From the NCBI GenBank assembly GCA_022496805.1, contig CM040086.1, positions 10,914,501 through 10,978,500 on the forward strand: a DNA stretch of 64,000 nt, written 5' to 3'. The position numbers and the translations under genes were made by a program. The notes below the pieces were generated by a model, which worked only from the letters and a program-made list of their open reading frames with translations, ran no database searches and was not told where the DNA came from. Of this stretch, positions 36,283 through 48,854 are shown one piece after another (positions within the stretch are counted from its first letter, which is position 1; each line of letters begins with the position of its first letter). Source of the stretch: Pohlia nutans. Lineage: Eukaryota; Streptophyta; Bryopsida; Bryales; Mniaceae.

Positions 36283-37340
36283 GTTGCAACTCGAGAGCTC
36301 TGGAAATACATCACCAAAGCAATATGAGAAAGACTTCTTAAGGTACGGCTACACACATATCGAGGCACCATTGGGAAAAAAATTCAAAATATCTCATGGT
36401 CAGTGATTTTTGTTGCTAATTTTAACCAAATTGCTACATAAAAATTTGAGCTGGCTAATTGACACAAAGGATATTTGAAGAAAAAAATAATAATAATAGC
36501 CAGATTTCCTACATGGAGTCAAGATGTGTATCACCCTGATATTACCTATGTATTAATATGAAAAGAGCACCGGATTGCTCTTCAAGCTATGGAATAGTAG
36601 CAAAAATGCTAAACTGTCTCCTGACAAAAAAAATATATCGCTGGTGCACCTAATGCTCTCAAATTTCATAAACTAAAACATCAAAATGACCGAACGACCG
36701 CACTCCGTGCTGAGATCTAACCCCACTCGGGAACTGCTACCTTCCAAAAACGCAATATTCAAATAAAGACAAGATTCCCATTCTTTTCTCGCGATCAATC
36801 CTGTGGGACGCAAAAGATGTCGCGCCTCTACCGATTCCGCAATTGAAGGAAGCCTACACTAGCAGCTGGAGGTTTTGGTGATCGGGAAATTAGGGTTTAA
36901 GGCTCAACACGGTAAAATCCCGTAGGTGTGATCCATGGCAGGAGGCAAGTTCTGACCTAAAACCCATGCAAACTCCGCAACGAAGTTCAAGTATATCATT
37001 CTAACTCGGCGTGCGCAGAACAGGGCAGGGAAGAAATACACTTCGCCTTTGAAACCGAATTCCAGTCAGTTTAAAAGGCCCATCCTGGACAAGTGAAAGG
37101 AACCGAAAACTTACACAAAAGAGCTCTCAAACACATCATCCTTGGTCTTCTCTTCCGCAGCAGCTTGGAATGTAAGGCTTTGAGGGAGCAGAAAACGGAA
37201 TCCGAACCCTAACTAAATGGGCGATATTCGAAACCAAGCCCTTGCAATACGAGAAGTGGCGAGCTCGAAAGCAAAAGGAGAAAACCAGGTGACGATCTGC
37301 GAGCAGCTTTGGCCACGGGGAATTGAAACCACGATTGCCC
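36283..37340 (-). other. MON1 leader, leader intron and promoter region
   Basis: A donor GT|GTAAGT on the minus strand at 37115 and an acceptor TTTCCAG at about 36300 suggest an untranslated first exon from about 37330 to 37115. No other gene recognised. Confidence 0.5.
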
Positions 37341-38711
37341 TCAAAACGATGAGCTCAAAACGAGAAAACGTGAAGACCTAAGTTTGAACCTGAGTCAGAT
37401 CCTATTATGCTGTGCCGCAACGTCCTCTGCATGCAACGCCCCGTCGCAATTACCTGAACTCTAAGTTAATTCATTCAATCACTTGGCTTCCCGTGTTATC
37501 AAGCCGGGGCGATCTGTCTGCAGCTACACAAGTTATGAATCTGTGAAAGACGGGACGATTTGCTCTCCAATGCTTTCTCTCTGCTCGCTGGGCGGGAGGG
37601 CTGCGGGTATGGTCGGCCGGGTACCGTTACCACGCAGGTATCGCGCGGCCGGGTATGGTCGGCCGGGTATTGTCGCGCGGGCGGGCAGTTTGGGTGCCCG
37701 GGCGATTCCCCTGTAATGAGGCAAGACCTCGGCACTGGCTAAAATTAGCTGGATTTCTACCCAAAAAAAATGGGGCTGCTAAACATTAAAATAAAATAAA
37801 ATAAAATAAATAAAATAAAATAAAATAAAATTGAAATGTAGCGAGAATGCTCATCATGATATAAATATGTAGCAACTTCATGAGGTGATATCCGTGGATA
37901 TCATCATGGTATCACCTTAATATCTCATAGGTATTGCCGGATATTTTAGAGGTATTGTGAGTATCGTCTGCACTGGGTAGCAAAAGTAGACACCATTTAT
38001 GTGGGAGGTCGCATAATGTTTTAAATGTCATAAAGTGGTTTTGAGATCACTGCTCGGCACTAAGGCAAAAGTACCTGAAAGGGACTTACCCTGTAAAAAT
38101 TACCATGTGGTCATAAAAAATAGACCGTTTGGCCAAAACAGAAAGTAAAATTTGTGACTGTCTGACTATTTTGTCAATAAAATAAAAATGGAATTGTTGT
38201 GTTTTTTTACGGGAATGGTAAATATTTATATGGTGTGAAATGTCAATAATTAGTGTGGGTCCCTTCAGATCCCTATTCGGGGGCCTAACAGCTACATAAG
38301 ACCTCAGATTGCAAATGCTAATCCTGCGTGTCCGCTTTCAGAGGTAGACTTTGTGACATGCGCTTGTAAAATAACAAGAAAAGCTAATGGATCCTGCAAG
38401 TTGTGCTTGTATCTTATAGTTTCACAAGCTTTAGGAACTCGAGTGCAAGAACTGAGCGATGACGATGAAGTTGTACAATCGTGAAGTTACCAAAACAATC
38501 CATTCAGTCAAACCAGTACTGTATGCTTGAACACCTTGGATATGGGCAGTACTGAACTAGAAGTTTTTCTTTTTTTCTTTTTGACACACAAATTGCATAT
38601 TTCAACCCGCAGCAAGTTTTCCAATCAAGTAGTAAGACGATTTCACAGCCGGGAATCCAACCGTCCACTCTCCGTTCTGAACTCGAAGTTTGGAAGCCAC
38701 CAACGTGTAAC
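37341..38711. other. Intergenic region between MON1 and eIF2alpha
   Basis: Holds a GC-rich block (37590-37720) with GGTATGGTCGGCCGGGTA repeated at about 37607 and 37653, a dispersed-repeat copy at about 37735-37782 matching the start of the window inverted, and a run of TAAAA units at about 37786-37830. No gene recognised. Confidence 0.5.
37786..37830. repeat. Simple repeat (TAAAA)n
   Basis: About nine units of TAAAA, one shortened to TAAA, directly after the dispersed repeat at 37735-37782. Confidence 0.9.
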
Positions 38712-39259
38712 TTAACCCCTAAAGGACCAAGAGGCCACCATGTGGCTTCTGGAACTAGAAAGTGAGGAATTTCAAGTTGTTGGACCATGAATTGTAAAGT
38801 GAGCAACAAAGAGACCCTAATTCTTTTTGAGAACTGAATCCGTGAGTACTTCTTGATCGAAATTTCATGAAGTTTGCGATATTTTGGTGATTTTTTTGAG
38901 CTGCAAAGAGGTTATTTGGGCGTCACTTGAGACCCTCATATCTTTCTTCTCACACCTCCAAATTAATTGATATTTATTGCGCATTTCAGGGTTTTTGGAG
39001 CACTTTTGATCAATCCGATTTCAGCATGTGTACAATATACCCTGAACAAGTTCCATCAATCTTCTCAACAGTGGCATTTTCTCAAAAACTGCGATTTTGT
39101 TGATCCTTTTTTCATACAAAAGCTATGTAAGTCTTCTTTGATTTCAACAGTGCCGATCGTCAAAATTAACCCACACTAATGAGGAATTGAGCTTGTTATA
39201 AGAGCTAGTCAAGAAAACTAGAGCTAAGCTAAAAACCCCCCCGGTCCTTTAGGGGTTAA
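38712..39259. mobile_element. TTAA-flanked MITE (element 9, long type)
   Basis: A 548-bp element with TTAA at 38712-38715 and 39256-39259. Ends are CCCCTAAAGGACC on both sides. A subterminal hairpin AGCCAC-AT-GTGGCT-like pairing (GCCAC-CAT-GTGGC) follows the left end. It lies about 385 bases downstream of the eIF2alpha stop codon. Confidence 0.9.
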
Positions 39260-39643
39260 ACAAAGACCAGGGACTGCAAACATGTTTCCAGCATTATTTT
39301 CCTGCCCGAGTAAAGTAACACTGAAATAAATGCGCAGCTATTGCAGCTGTCCATACGATGCACAACGGAATCCTTGGCCCCAAGACATTTTCTGTTTGAT
39401 ACGACTGCAACTAACTCGTATTTTCGTACATACATACATCCCAACCTTCAGGGCAAATACTGAGCACAGACTTGAACTGTACTTCTGATAACCCAGCCAG
39501 TCGGTCGTTAAACAGCAATCGTCTTCTCTTCCACAAGACTGATTGAACACTAAGAACAAAGTCAAAAATGCTCTTAAGAGAACCTTCAAAGGCTCTCTCA
39601 CTGAAGAAGTGCATAATACTAAGTTTTAGAAACGATAACCTAC

Positions 39644-42072
39644 CTACTCTGCTAAACCTCCACCTTCAACGTCAATATCACCCATGCCATTATCCTCTTC
39701 CTCACTGTCGGCATCTCCATCCACTTCCAGATTAGCGTCCTCAAGTTTGGCGATTGTCTCCGCCAGGAACCGCTCTTCCCTCTCACTCACCTGCAACAGA
39801 GGCCAAATAGTGTTAGATTCATTATTTCACATGCTCCTGATCGATGTAAAGGAAGCTGTTTATCTTGAAGATGCAGAGCATTGCATTTAAAAAGTTACAC
39901 GCAAACACTTGTTACAAAACGAACACAGACACACAAACAAGCATGTATATAGGAGCAGAAGGGAAAGTACCGCTCGTGGCGCTTCCTTGACGAGGAGCTT
40001 TCCTTTGTGCTTTTCAATCTCTTTTGCACAAGCTTTTATAGCTGTTTCCAAGACGGCAATACCAAGATCCTGCCCAGTACAATAAACACGCTCAGCAAAC
40101 AACAAAGCAAAATCTGCATTTCAAAAAAAATAGATGATGGCTATCATCATGTAGAATAATGACGGGTGAAGTCGGAAAGTTTAAGAAGCAGAAGCAGGAA
40201 ACCAAAAGTTTTGATTTACGGAACATAGGAACATTCGAACCTTATCGAGAGTCTGAGTAGTGATAACATAAAGTGGAGGAGCCACAAGCTTAATTTTCAC
40301 AGGGCACTCTTCAGTTCCAGCAGCCTCTGCCTTTCTCATTGCATCCTGATACAAAAGAATGGAGTGTAAATAACATGTATGACAACTTTCCCTTTCCATT
40401 CAAAACTCCCTTGAAAAGCGTAGAATGTTATCATGGTGGGCTAAGTGATAGACGATGCGGTTCTCTTACTTGCAAAGCCCGACACTTGAGATTTATCAAC
40501 TTCTAAAACACAAGAGTAGCAGCATTGACAGAGTAGAAAATCAGAAATCCAGATGTAACTGCAGCAATTGTATCACCTTGATGTGCAGAACTCCATCAAA
40601 CTGAAAGCATTTCAACTCAATATCAGCCCGGATTTTCAGCGGCTGGGGGGTCATTCGCCTTCTGATGTTCTTGATAAGAGAATCTTTTACAGGTTCAGTC
40701 ATTGCTGGCACTGTTTTCGTAACCTGCATTATCACACCAATACCAAAGTGCTATGAGTATACACCAAAAAGAAATAGAATTTCACAATGAAAATATTGTT
40801 TTCAATGCATCAATCATAAGCGATTAAACATCCATATATTGTTCCCAACTCACCTCTTTATCACCCTCCATTTCCTTCACTTCCTTGGTGAGCCCACTGA
40901 GCACAGAATCGGGATCAGTAACAATACTCTTGAATGCCTGAACTCAATAGCAACCACAATAAGTCAGCCCCCAATAAATGCAGATCCGAAAAGTCCAGAT
41001 AAAAAGAAGAGATAATCTAGGATCGGAAAAACTAGATCCAGGTGCGATTGCGATGAAACATCTAGCCATCCTATTACGAGCATTCAACACATGTCATCCA
41101 AAACCAAACAGCTAGCACAGCTATCATTACATCCTGCTGAGCGAGCAATTACTGAAAATCACCTAAAATACTGAAATATGCTGAGCTAAAATCCCAAAGG
41201 TTTGTGCTCACCTCGAAGGCATGTCCATACTTCTTGTACAGCGGCCAGGCAACATGAGTGTAAAGGTCCTGTAGATAAAAGAGCATGATGAGGAGCCCAT
41301 CAATAATTTTACACACTTGTCAAAAAGTGTATTGAACTAATAGTTGCGAACAAACTGGTCCAGATTACAGATAAACATTTTTATTGCTGCACAGAATTCG
41401 ATCTTAACCCTAGGTCGAGATGGAATAAAAACCCATCTTGCTTTCTGCAAACTGAACAATTACCTCCAAATCAGCATCCATGGTATCAGCAACGTGTCGC
41501 ATGATGGAATGAACCAATTTGCTCTTATTGTAACGCTCCTCACAGCCAGCAACGTCCTCCTCTGACACCCTGCGCTTGCTGAGATCTATGTATCCCTTCT
41601 CCTTGTCTACTCTGAGAACCATGACAGGCTCTTGGCGTCCGACCTTAATCAAGCTACTGATACTTCGGATACGCCGACGAGAAAGCTCCGAGAGGAGAAT
41701 CATACCCTCGATATTATTGTATTCAAGGAGTGCCACATACGCACCCATCTCGGCTATATTTTTCACCTGCAATCCCGAAAACAAACAATCGGATTCTCAC
41801 TTGCTCGCAATTCACACTACAAACTATACTTCCCAATTTCATATTCACTTTCTTCAATTCACTAACTAATTAGGGTTTGCAAAAACGAAGATGTGGGAAA
41901 CACGGAATACAAGTGGCGAGAAGAAAAATGCAAAGCTAGAGAAGCTGATCCTGTGCGAAACAAAAAAGAAAAGAAAATAACCATCAAAACGGGAGCTACT
42001 TACCGAGACCATCACGACGTCGTCTACCTCCGGGTAGCGCGCCTCGTACATCCGACAATCGGTGACCGTCAT
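39644..42072 (-). CDS. eIF2alpha: Translation initiation factor eIF2 subunit alpha
   Basis: Regulatory subunit of the eIF2 complex that brings initiator tRNA to the 40S ribosome. Eight exons in transcript order: 42072-42004, 41766-41464, 41268-41212, 40937-40854, 40723-40577, 40345-40241, 40069-39971, 39790-39644. All boundaries are phase 0, giving 336 residues (angiosperm forms are about 344). An N-terminal S1 RNA-binding domain (about residues 13-90) contains the regulatory loop [11 protein letters not shown]. Ser52, counting Met, equals animal Ser51, the target of GCN2-type kinases. A helical part, the alpha/beta C-terminal domain ([19 protein letters not shown]) and a short acidic tail follow. 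The ATG lies in a good context (GCCACCATGAC). All key features intact. Confidence 0.98.
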
Positions 42073-42429
42073 GGTGGCGAGCTGTTCGTTTGCACCAAAC
42101 TGCAAAAACGGTATGAGAGATCTGGAGCGCAAGAGAAGAAAACGAGGGTGACCTAAAAAGTTGAGCAACAACGGCTGAAGACGCCGTGAAGAAGAAAACC
42201 CTCACAAGTTCAGAGAAGCGAAGTGATTAGGGATTCAGTCTGCTGCAGGGAGAGGATGAAGTGTCTGAGACCCGCAGAACAAAGATACCCGCCTTATCTA
42301 TTGATACCCGTCGACTGGTTCGCTAGAATAGATTTTTTACAGAAAAAGTGAAAACTATTGAAGTCCGGCACGACAGTTCCAGCTGGAGGAACATTGGTAA
42401 CCTAAATTCATATTTTAGATTCAATAGAG
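42073..42429. other. eIF2alpha leader and promoter region
   Basis: Upstream of the eIF2alpha start on the minus strand. No other gene recognised. Confidence 0.4.
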
Positions 42430-43017
42430 TTAACCCCTTAACGTACCAGGGTGTCCCTGGAATTGACAATTTGAGAAAAAGCATTATAAATTACTATTTA
42501 GAAGAATATTCTGGAATTGATATACAAATGAAAGTTCTAGATTTTGAATTTTAGATTCCATCCGTACGGTTCCATTCACTAATACAATCACCAATATTTA
42601 ATTATAAATTTTGAAACTTAAAATTACAAATTCCTTGTAAATTCGATTACAAACTAAATTTCAATATTTTTTGAGTAAAATTTGTTGGAATGAGTTTGAA
42701 ATGAGATACTCTTAAACGTGGTGATACTTTGAAATTTTTGTGTTACTTAAATTTATGACCTCATTTTTCACGATTCCACTTTGAACTAGAGTCAATGCAA
42801 TTTTGGCTCGGTCAACGACTTGACATACTTCTACATTTGTAATTTTAGAAAAATATGTACTCTAGTATGACTAAATCCAACCATTAGATAGGACAACAAC
42901 TTGGTGAAGAATCTCCAAAAACTTGGATGAGTATCATCCAAGCGTTGATGAGAATGTGAGAAGGCTTTGAAATCATTCGTCGTCCAGTTTCTGGACACTG
43001 TGACGTTTAGGGGTTAA
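42430..43017. mobile_element. TTAA-flanked MITE (element 10, long type)
   Basis: A 588-bp element with TTAA at 42430-42433 and 43014-43017. Hairpins lie inside both ends: CCAGGG-TGT-CCCTGG on the left and GTCCAG-TTT-CTGGAC on the right. Its right TTAA overlaps the first base and TA flank of the neighbouring element at 43017. Confidence 0.88.
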
Positions 43018-43311
43018 GGTCAAAAGACACCTAAAACCAATCAAATAAGACATGTTCAATACTTGGTAGATGAATTGATATTTTGATTATTTTTCTTTTT
43101 TAGCACTACAAAAGTTAAGAATTTTTATATTTAATTAAATTTAATTGATAATTATTTGAATAAGTTTAAATTTTTAAAGTGCGAAGTTGTAGGTGTACCC
43201 AAAACCGATCATATGCTCTAATATACAAATGAGGTACATCTTCCCTTTCAAAATATAGAAATTAGGCCTAATCGGTTTTGTGTCCCTGGTCGGGAATAGG
43301 TGTCTCAACCT
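43017..43311. mobile_element. TA-flanked small element, copy 2
   Basis: About 295 bp, ends AGGT...CTCAACCT, flanked by TA (43015-43016, 43312-43313). Internal similarity to 28503-28790. Its left terminus served as the TTAA target of element 10. Confidence 0.65.
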
Positions 43312-43313
43312 TA

Positions 43314-44198
43314 TCTGCAAAATTCTTCAAAGTTTGAAGAAGATACCTAGAATTTTGCTATTATATAATTTTATTTGATTACTTCAAATAGTTAAAAGGT
43401 ATGAAAGATCCTGGTGGTTTACAATTATTAGGTGTGTAAGACCTTGGTGGTCTTTAACCCCTAAGTGCCCAATCAACCATATTATGCTTGATTTTTGGTC
43501 AAACGCCCCAAAAATCAAGTATTTTAGCTATGTTGTGGTTGGTGTTTTCATTAGATGTTTAAGTTAAGATATGATACATCTTCTGACCATTGGGATTGGA
43601 TAATAGACTTCATTTGAAAAAAAATCACCGTCCAGAAACTTGAATTTTGAGTGCCCAAAATACAAAGGGCTTTCTAAAAAAGCTCCAATCATAGGTCTCT
43701 TTTAATTTCTTCACTTTCAATTTTTTACTCTTTGTAGATATAACTTTTTCTACCTTAAATATAATTTTTGATATTGAATTTGACAAAAATATATTTATTT
43801 TGAATTTTTACCTTGTTTACATGATAAAATTTGTAAATATTCAAAATATCTTCCAATCATGTTGAAAATTTTGTCATACCTTCATAATGTTGATGACTAT
43901 CTATGAAAAATTATAAATCGTACAACGTGATATTTCAAGTATGCAAATTATAGTGCTTTGACTTTTACAACAGAGGTGAGGACCTTTAGGGGTTAAAGTC
44001 ATGTGAAACTTTTTTGAGCATCAAAATAGGAGCTCAAAAAAGTTTCATATGACTTTGAAGACCACCATGCTCTTACACATTTAATAAATGTAGACCACCT
44101 AGCTCTTCTATACCTTTTAACTATTTGGAGAGACGAAATAAGACTATATAAAAACAAAATTTAAGGTACTTTTTTCAAAGTTTGAAAGACTTTGCAGA
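43314..44198. repeat. Foldback element split by a TTAA MITE
   Basis: Outer arms 43314-43453 and about 44060-44198 are inverted copies starting TCTGCAAA. The inner stem 43995-44019 pairs with 44032-44056 with one mismatch. Element 11 sits inside the left arm. Without it the foldback is about 346 bp. Confidence 0.85.
43454..43996. mobile_element. TTAA-flanked MITE (element 11) nested in a foldback
   Basis: A 543-bp element with TTAA at 43454-43457 and 43993-43996. Ends are CCCCTAAGTGCCC and CCCCTAAAGGTCC. A perfect 12-bp hairpin (CTTGATTTTTGG at 43487-43498 with its complement at 43508-43519) follows the left end. Removal leaves one TTAA and restores the host stem. Confidence 0.92.
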
Positions 44199-47100
44199 AA
44201 ACTCTAATTACGATAAGTTTTAACCTACAATTTTGGTAATTTTTTTAGATTATTCTAATCTATTTTGCAATTGATATGATATTCTTTACACATCAGACAC
44301 GCTTTAGTTCAAAGAACATAGAATAATATAACAGTGGAAGGGTTGCACTCTTTCAAAAAATTGAGACCTTAGATAATCTTCGTTTAGATCCATTTTTTAA
44401 GTAATGAAGGAATGTCATTTAAATTCTATGAATTTTGGAACTACGTTAATTTAGTAAGGGGATTTTATAGTGCATATGGGAAACTAGTGAATGTGATACT
44501 AAATATCATTATGATGTACACTTAGCGTGATACGAACCACTCAGTAAAAATTTCAACCCTCACTAATTTTGAGATTTCGTAAAATAGTGTTTGCATTGGA
44601 AATTAGTACCACAAACACTAAATGAGATAATAGTGTACTGAGTCATTGCTATATAAACTTTGTTTCTTATTGTAACTGGACAAGGTTGGCTAGAGGTAGA
44701 GTCTAACACAAGAATTCCAATGCACTAATATTGGTAACCTAAATTAATACTTTTACTTAAACTACAATACTTTTTTTCTCATTTTAACCTACAATTTCGT
44801 TAAAATTTCAGATTATTCTAATCTATTTTGTATTTGATTTAATATTTTGTACATATCACACTTTTAAAAAACAAAAGAATTATACTTTTCTACCAATACA
44901 TTTGAAAAAATTCACACTCGTAGAAACTTTTCAAATTTAAAGAATATCTATGAACTCAAGGTTCAAATTCCTCGCAAATATGCTGCCATACCAACAACTA
45001 CTTGTTGATGATCACATATGCATACAATTGCATAGACTAAAGGACCATCATTTTTTTCTATAATTTATTGAATTAGTTTGTAACAAAAGCTTAAGTGGGA
45101 CAAATCTCCGGGCAAATGCACGGAAGGATCAACCCATTTTTTTGTCCCGGTGCACTAGAAGTGGGAATTTTCAAATTCCTCAAAATCCATAAACAAATAT
45201 AAAGAAGCAATCTTAGTGTAAAATTTAATGTTAGGTGGTTAAAAATGTTAATTTTGTGTTATCAGCCACCTATATTTTATTAAATGGTGATTGTATTCTC
45301 GTACATACATTAAATTTATTTTGAACACTACATGTTTGAATGCACAATTTCATGAAAAATATGGTATTTACATTTGATCTTGATTTGTAAGCTTTTTCTA
45401 AATTAAAACTTGTAAGAATAAACATTTTCAAATTTTTAGGGATTTCTTCAAGATTTTTTTCAATTTTAAAGCATTTAAACTAAATGGTTTTGTACTTTGA
45501 TCCAATTTATTCATTTAAAAAAATGATGATTTTCTTTTTGGATGTTTTTTAAAATAATATTTTTCAAGTGAGAGTTTTAATGAATTTTCAAATTTAGGAT
45601 TAAACATGAAAGATTTTAAATTCAAAGTTTGGATAGAAATTCGCATAGAAATGGTCATAATGTTATTAAAACAATAGTTTTGAAATTATTATTTTTAAAC
45701 AGATCAATTTTAACAAACTAAATTCTGATTATATGGTTGATATATAGTTGATGTGTACTCATAATGCATTATATTTTTCATAGTGCATTTTATTTTCCAT
45801 TGTGCCAATGCTATGCATTTTAAGATTGGTTTTAAAACTAGTGTTTTTGATAAAATGCACAATGTGCACTAAATTGCAATGAATCTTGGCAAATTCTTTG
45901 TTTATGAACTGGTAAAATGTACCATGCATTTGCCTAGTGGTAGCTGTTGAACTAACCCATGTGTAATGTGGAGTATTAAAAATGAGATAAAGAATATTAA
46001 TGCTTTCTTTGTAAAACATAATAGGCAACTAAGATTTAAATTCTAAAGTCCTAAATAGCTATAGATTAATAAATGAAGAGAAATTTTACATTAATATCAT
46101 AGTTTGGTTGGCAATGTTGTACGTAGATTTGTAAACAAATAAACTATTAATATCTAAAAGTCATAGAGACCCTCTTTAGCCATGTATTTTTGTATGTTTT
46201 TTTGCGTTCAAACATAATATTGTTGTTGTAATTCACTCTTTGAAGCAATAGTAAAAACTTTGGTCCTATTTTAAGGTTAGTGTGACTAAAGTATCTTATG
46301 ACCTACCGAAAAAATAGAAAATGCATTATTGGTGCCCAATAACCACATGTGGTCGAGATTGGATATTTATCTCAAATAAGTGGTTTGGGTTTGATTTCCA
46401 TTACGTCCGTTTGAGCGATTATAAGATACACGTGACTTGGTACTACTAAATGAGTTATTAGAGGCCGAAATAGTTGAACACCCAACTTGTCCCAACCCCA
46501 AATTCACTCCTCCAATTGATATTTAAGTACACTATTGTATGTGACTTGTTAAGTACACCAAGTTTGAGTAAATAAATAAATGTATATACATAAAACCCCA
46601 TTGTATGTACTTTATACTCAAATCAATTAAAAAACATTGAACATGAAAAACTCACTAAAAATACATTTTCTATTTTTAACACCGCTTTTTTATGATTGGC
46701 TAAAGTAATGGAAGCATCAACATGGTGTTATTTAAAAACCCCAAATTTTGAGGCACTGCTCAATGGAATTGAAATCATTAATCCTATAGTGCTTAGCTGA
46801 CGACATCCTGGTTACTGAAGTGTCGGAAATGTAAATGACAAAAAATCTATGAAAAATTGGATTTTGAATTTTGAAGCTTTAATTTGAAGATATATAATAA
46901 TTTGAAACTGATATAAAATTTCAATTTCAATTTCAATTGGTGTTGTGCAACTATCAAAATAACTATGTTCAAAACACCAAAATCCTACAAATACCTCAAA
47001 ATACAACAAATACTTACAAATACAACACATGTACTATGTTGTATTTCTAGTGTTTAGAAGTTTGTTATCTCATTGGTTTTTTGGATTCTACTCTCTTGTA

Positions 47101-48277
47101 CATGTTCCAATAGTGTATGTATTTCTAATCTTGATCAATGTACTAACTTCTTTCAATTATTAATGTATAAATTTTGTTCAAATTTTGTATAGATAAGTCA
47201 CTCTCACTTGTAAAATTCACAATAATTACATTTGAGTCCACTCTTGATATGAAATGTTGCAATAGAGAAGTGTTGATATGGGGCATTGATCACCACGCTA
47301 CTTTCATTTTAGAAAATTCAACTCAAATTGTATTTAACTTTGAAGTCACACACCCTATATAGCATATTTTAATGTGCATTGTACAGTTCAAAGACATATT
47401 ATAATCTTGCAATTCCACAATTGAATGATTCTCTAATATTGGAAAATTGTCTCCACTCCAGCTGATAACACAATTGTACAATCATTTTCTAATTTAATAT
47501 ATTCTATTTTTGATAGTATCAATCACTGAGGAAAAAACTACTGAAATCCAGTGCACGCAACTACAGTACCGTGAACATTAATAGGTTAAAGTAGAATTAT
47601 TCAATTTTGTCCCTACATTGTAGACTTGCTTTGAAACCATCTATAAAGTGCATTGAAACCATTCCTAAATTCAATTCTCATTGACCAAGTTTGGATTTGA
47701 AGGATTTTATTTTTTTGACAAGTCTATGGGACAATTTAGTGATTTAGGCAACTTCTAGTTAAAAATTACATGGCTTTTTCAAAATTTCTATTTTGTTCTT
47801 ACAAAATTGTCAATTTCAATTGCTAATGCAACAAAAATATTCTACATAAAAATGCCGCTAAACATGCTTAATTGCTAAAAAGTATGGTTTTACGTGGTTC
47901 AAGTGTTGACTTTGGACCAAAAACAACTTATAACAAACAACTACTCATAGTCATTGAACACATTTTAGCATCCATTGAGGTGCAAAAGCCCTTTGGCTAT
48001 TTGTTTGAGTTTGAAGTTTGTAAAAATGGAAGCAATACTTGGATTTGGGATGCCAACTCAATGTTAATAAATCGTAGGTCACTATGAGTCATCATTCAAA
48101 AAAAAGTTACATGATTTTGAAAACTGAAGAGTTGACATGATATATGTTTAGTATAGGCCAAAAAGCTTACAAATCAAATCACTTTATGACTTTTCAAATA
48201 CCTTTATTATCATCATCATTATTTTCAAGTCATTTGTGTCAAACCTCAAATTTACAAGTAATTATGCGGAAATGTCT
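44199..48277. other. AT-rich gene-free DNA
   Basis: No gene recognised. An 80-90-base direct repeat (TTTTAACCTACAATTT ... AGATTATTCTAATCTATTTTG) occurs at about 44218-44300 and 44783-44868. A tRNA-like A/B-box pair lies at about 46340-46395. The rest is unassigned AT-rich sequence. Confidence 0.45.
46340..46480 (+). repeat. Possible SINE-like (tRNA-related) remnant
   Basis: TGGTCGAGATTGG resembles a tRNA A box, and about 30 bases later GGGTTTGATTTCC resembles a B box; spacing fits plant SINEs. No poly(A) tail or target duplication was found. Weak call. Confidence 0.25.
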
Positions 48278-48854
48278 TTAACCCCTAACTGCCTGAGCGT
48301 CCATTTTTTGGACGATGTACAGATTTCATCCATAATTTCTCATCCGCCATGCACTTTTAGCAGTGTGGATTTTTTACTGTAGATTCTATGGGAAGTTAGC
48401 TTCATACATATGTGATCCGATTAGAAAGGGGATGATTTATGAAAATTTTATGCCTCATTTCATGTTGTAGTGATTCACCCAAAATAATGAAGATTTCAGT
48501 GTAAAAGTGTTCTAAACAAAGTCAACTCATATAATTAAGCAACCAAAAAATCTCCAAAAATCACTACACTTAGAGTATTACATTTCAACCAATCACAAAA
48601 AATTTCATCCGTAGATTGTCAATATCATATTCGTAATTGAATTACAAAATAATTTTGAATTTCACGTTTCAAATTTTATACAAAATTATTGGTAATAGCA
48701 ATCATAGATCTAACCGTATGGATAGAATCTAAAATTCATAATGTACAACTTTTATTCATATATCAAGTTCAAAATATCCCTCTAAGTTGCATTTTATAAT
48801 GCATCTTTGCAAAACTGCCGAATTTGGAGAGGGCTCTAGGCATTTAGGGGTTAA
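48278..48854. mobile_element. TTAA-flanked MITE (element 12, long type)
   Basis: A 577-bp element with TTAA at 48278-48281 and 48851-48854. Ends are CCCCTAACTGCCTGAG and CCCCTAAATGCCTAGAG. A subterminal hairpin CGTCC-ATTTTTT-GGACG sits at the same place as in element 1, with different stem bases. Confidence 0.9.

Noticed and set aside
44218..44868. Direct repeats as LTRs of a retrotransposon
   Set aside because: Only about 85 bases long, no TG...CA ends, primer-binding site or polypurine tract, and no coding sequence between them.
46340..46480. A genuine tRNA gene
   Set aside because: A/B-box-like motifs exist but no cloverleaf with paired acceptor stem could be drawn; at most a SINE remnant.
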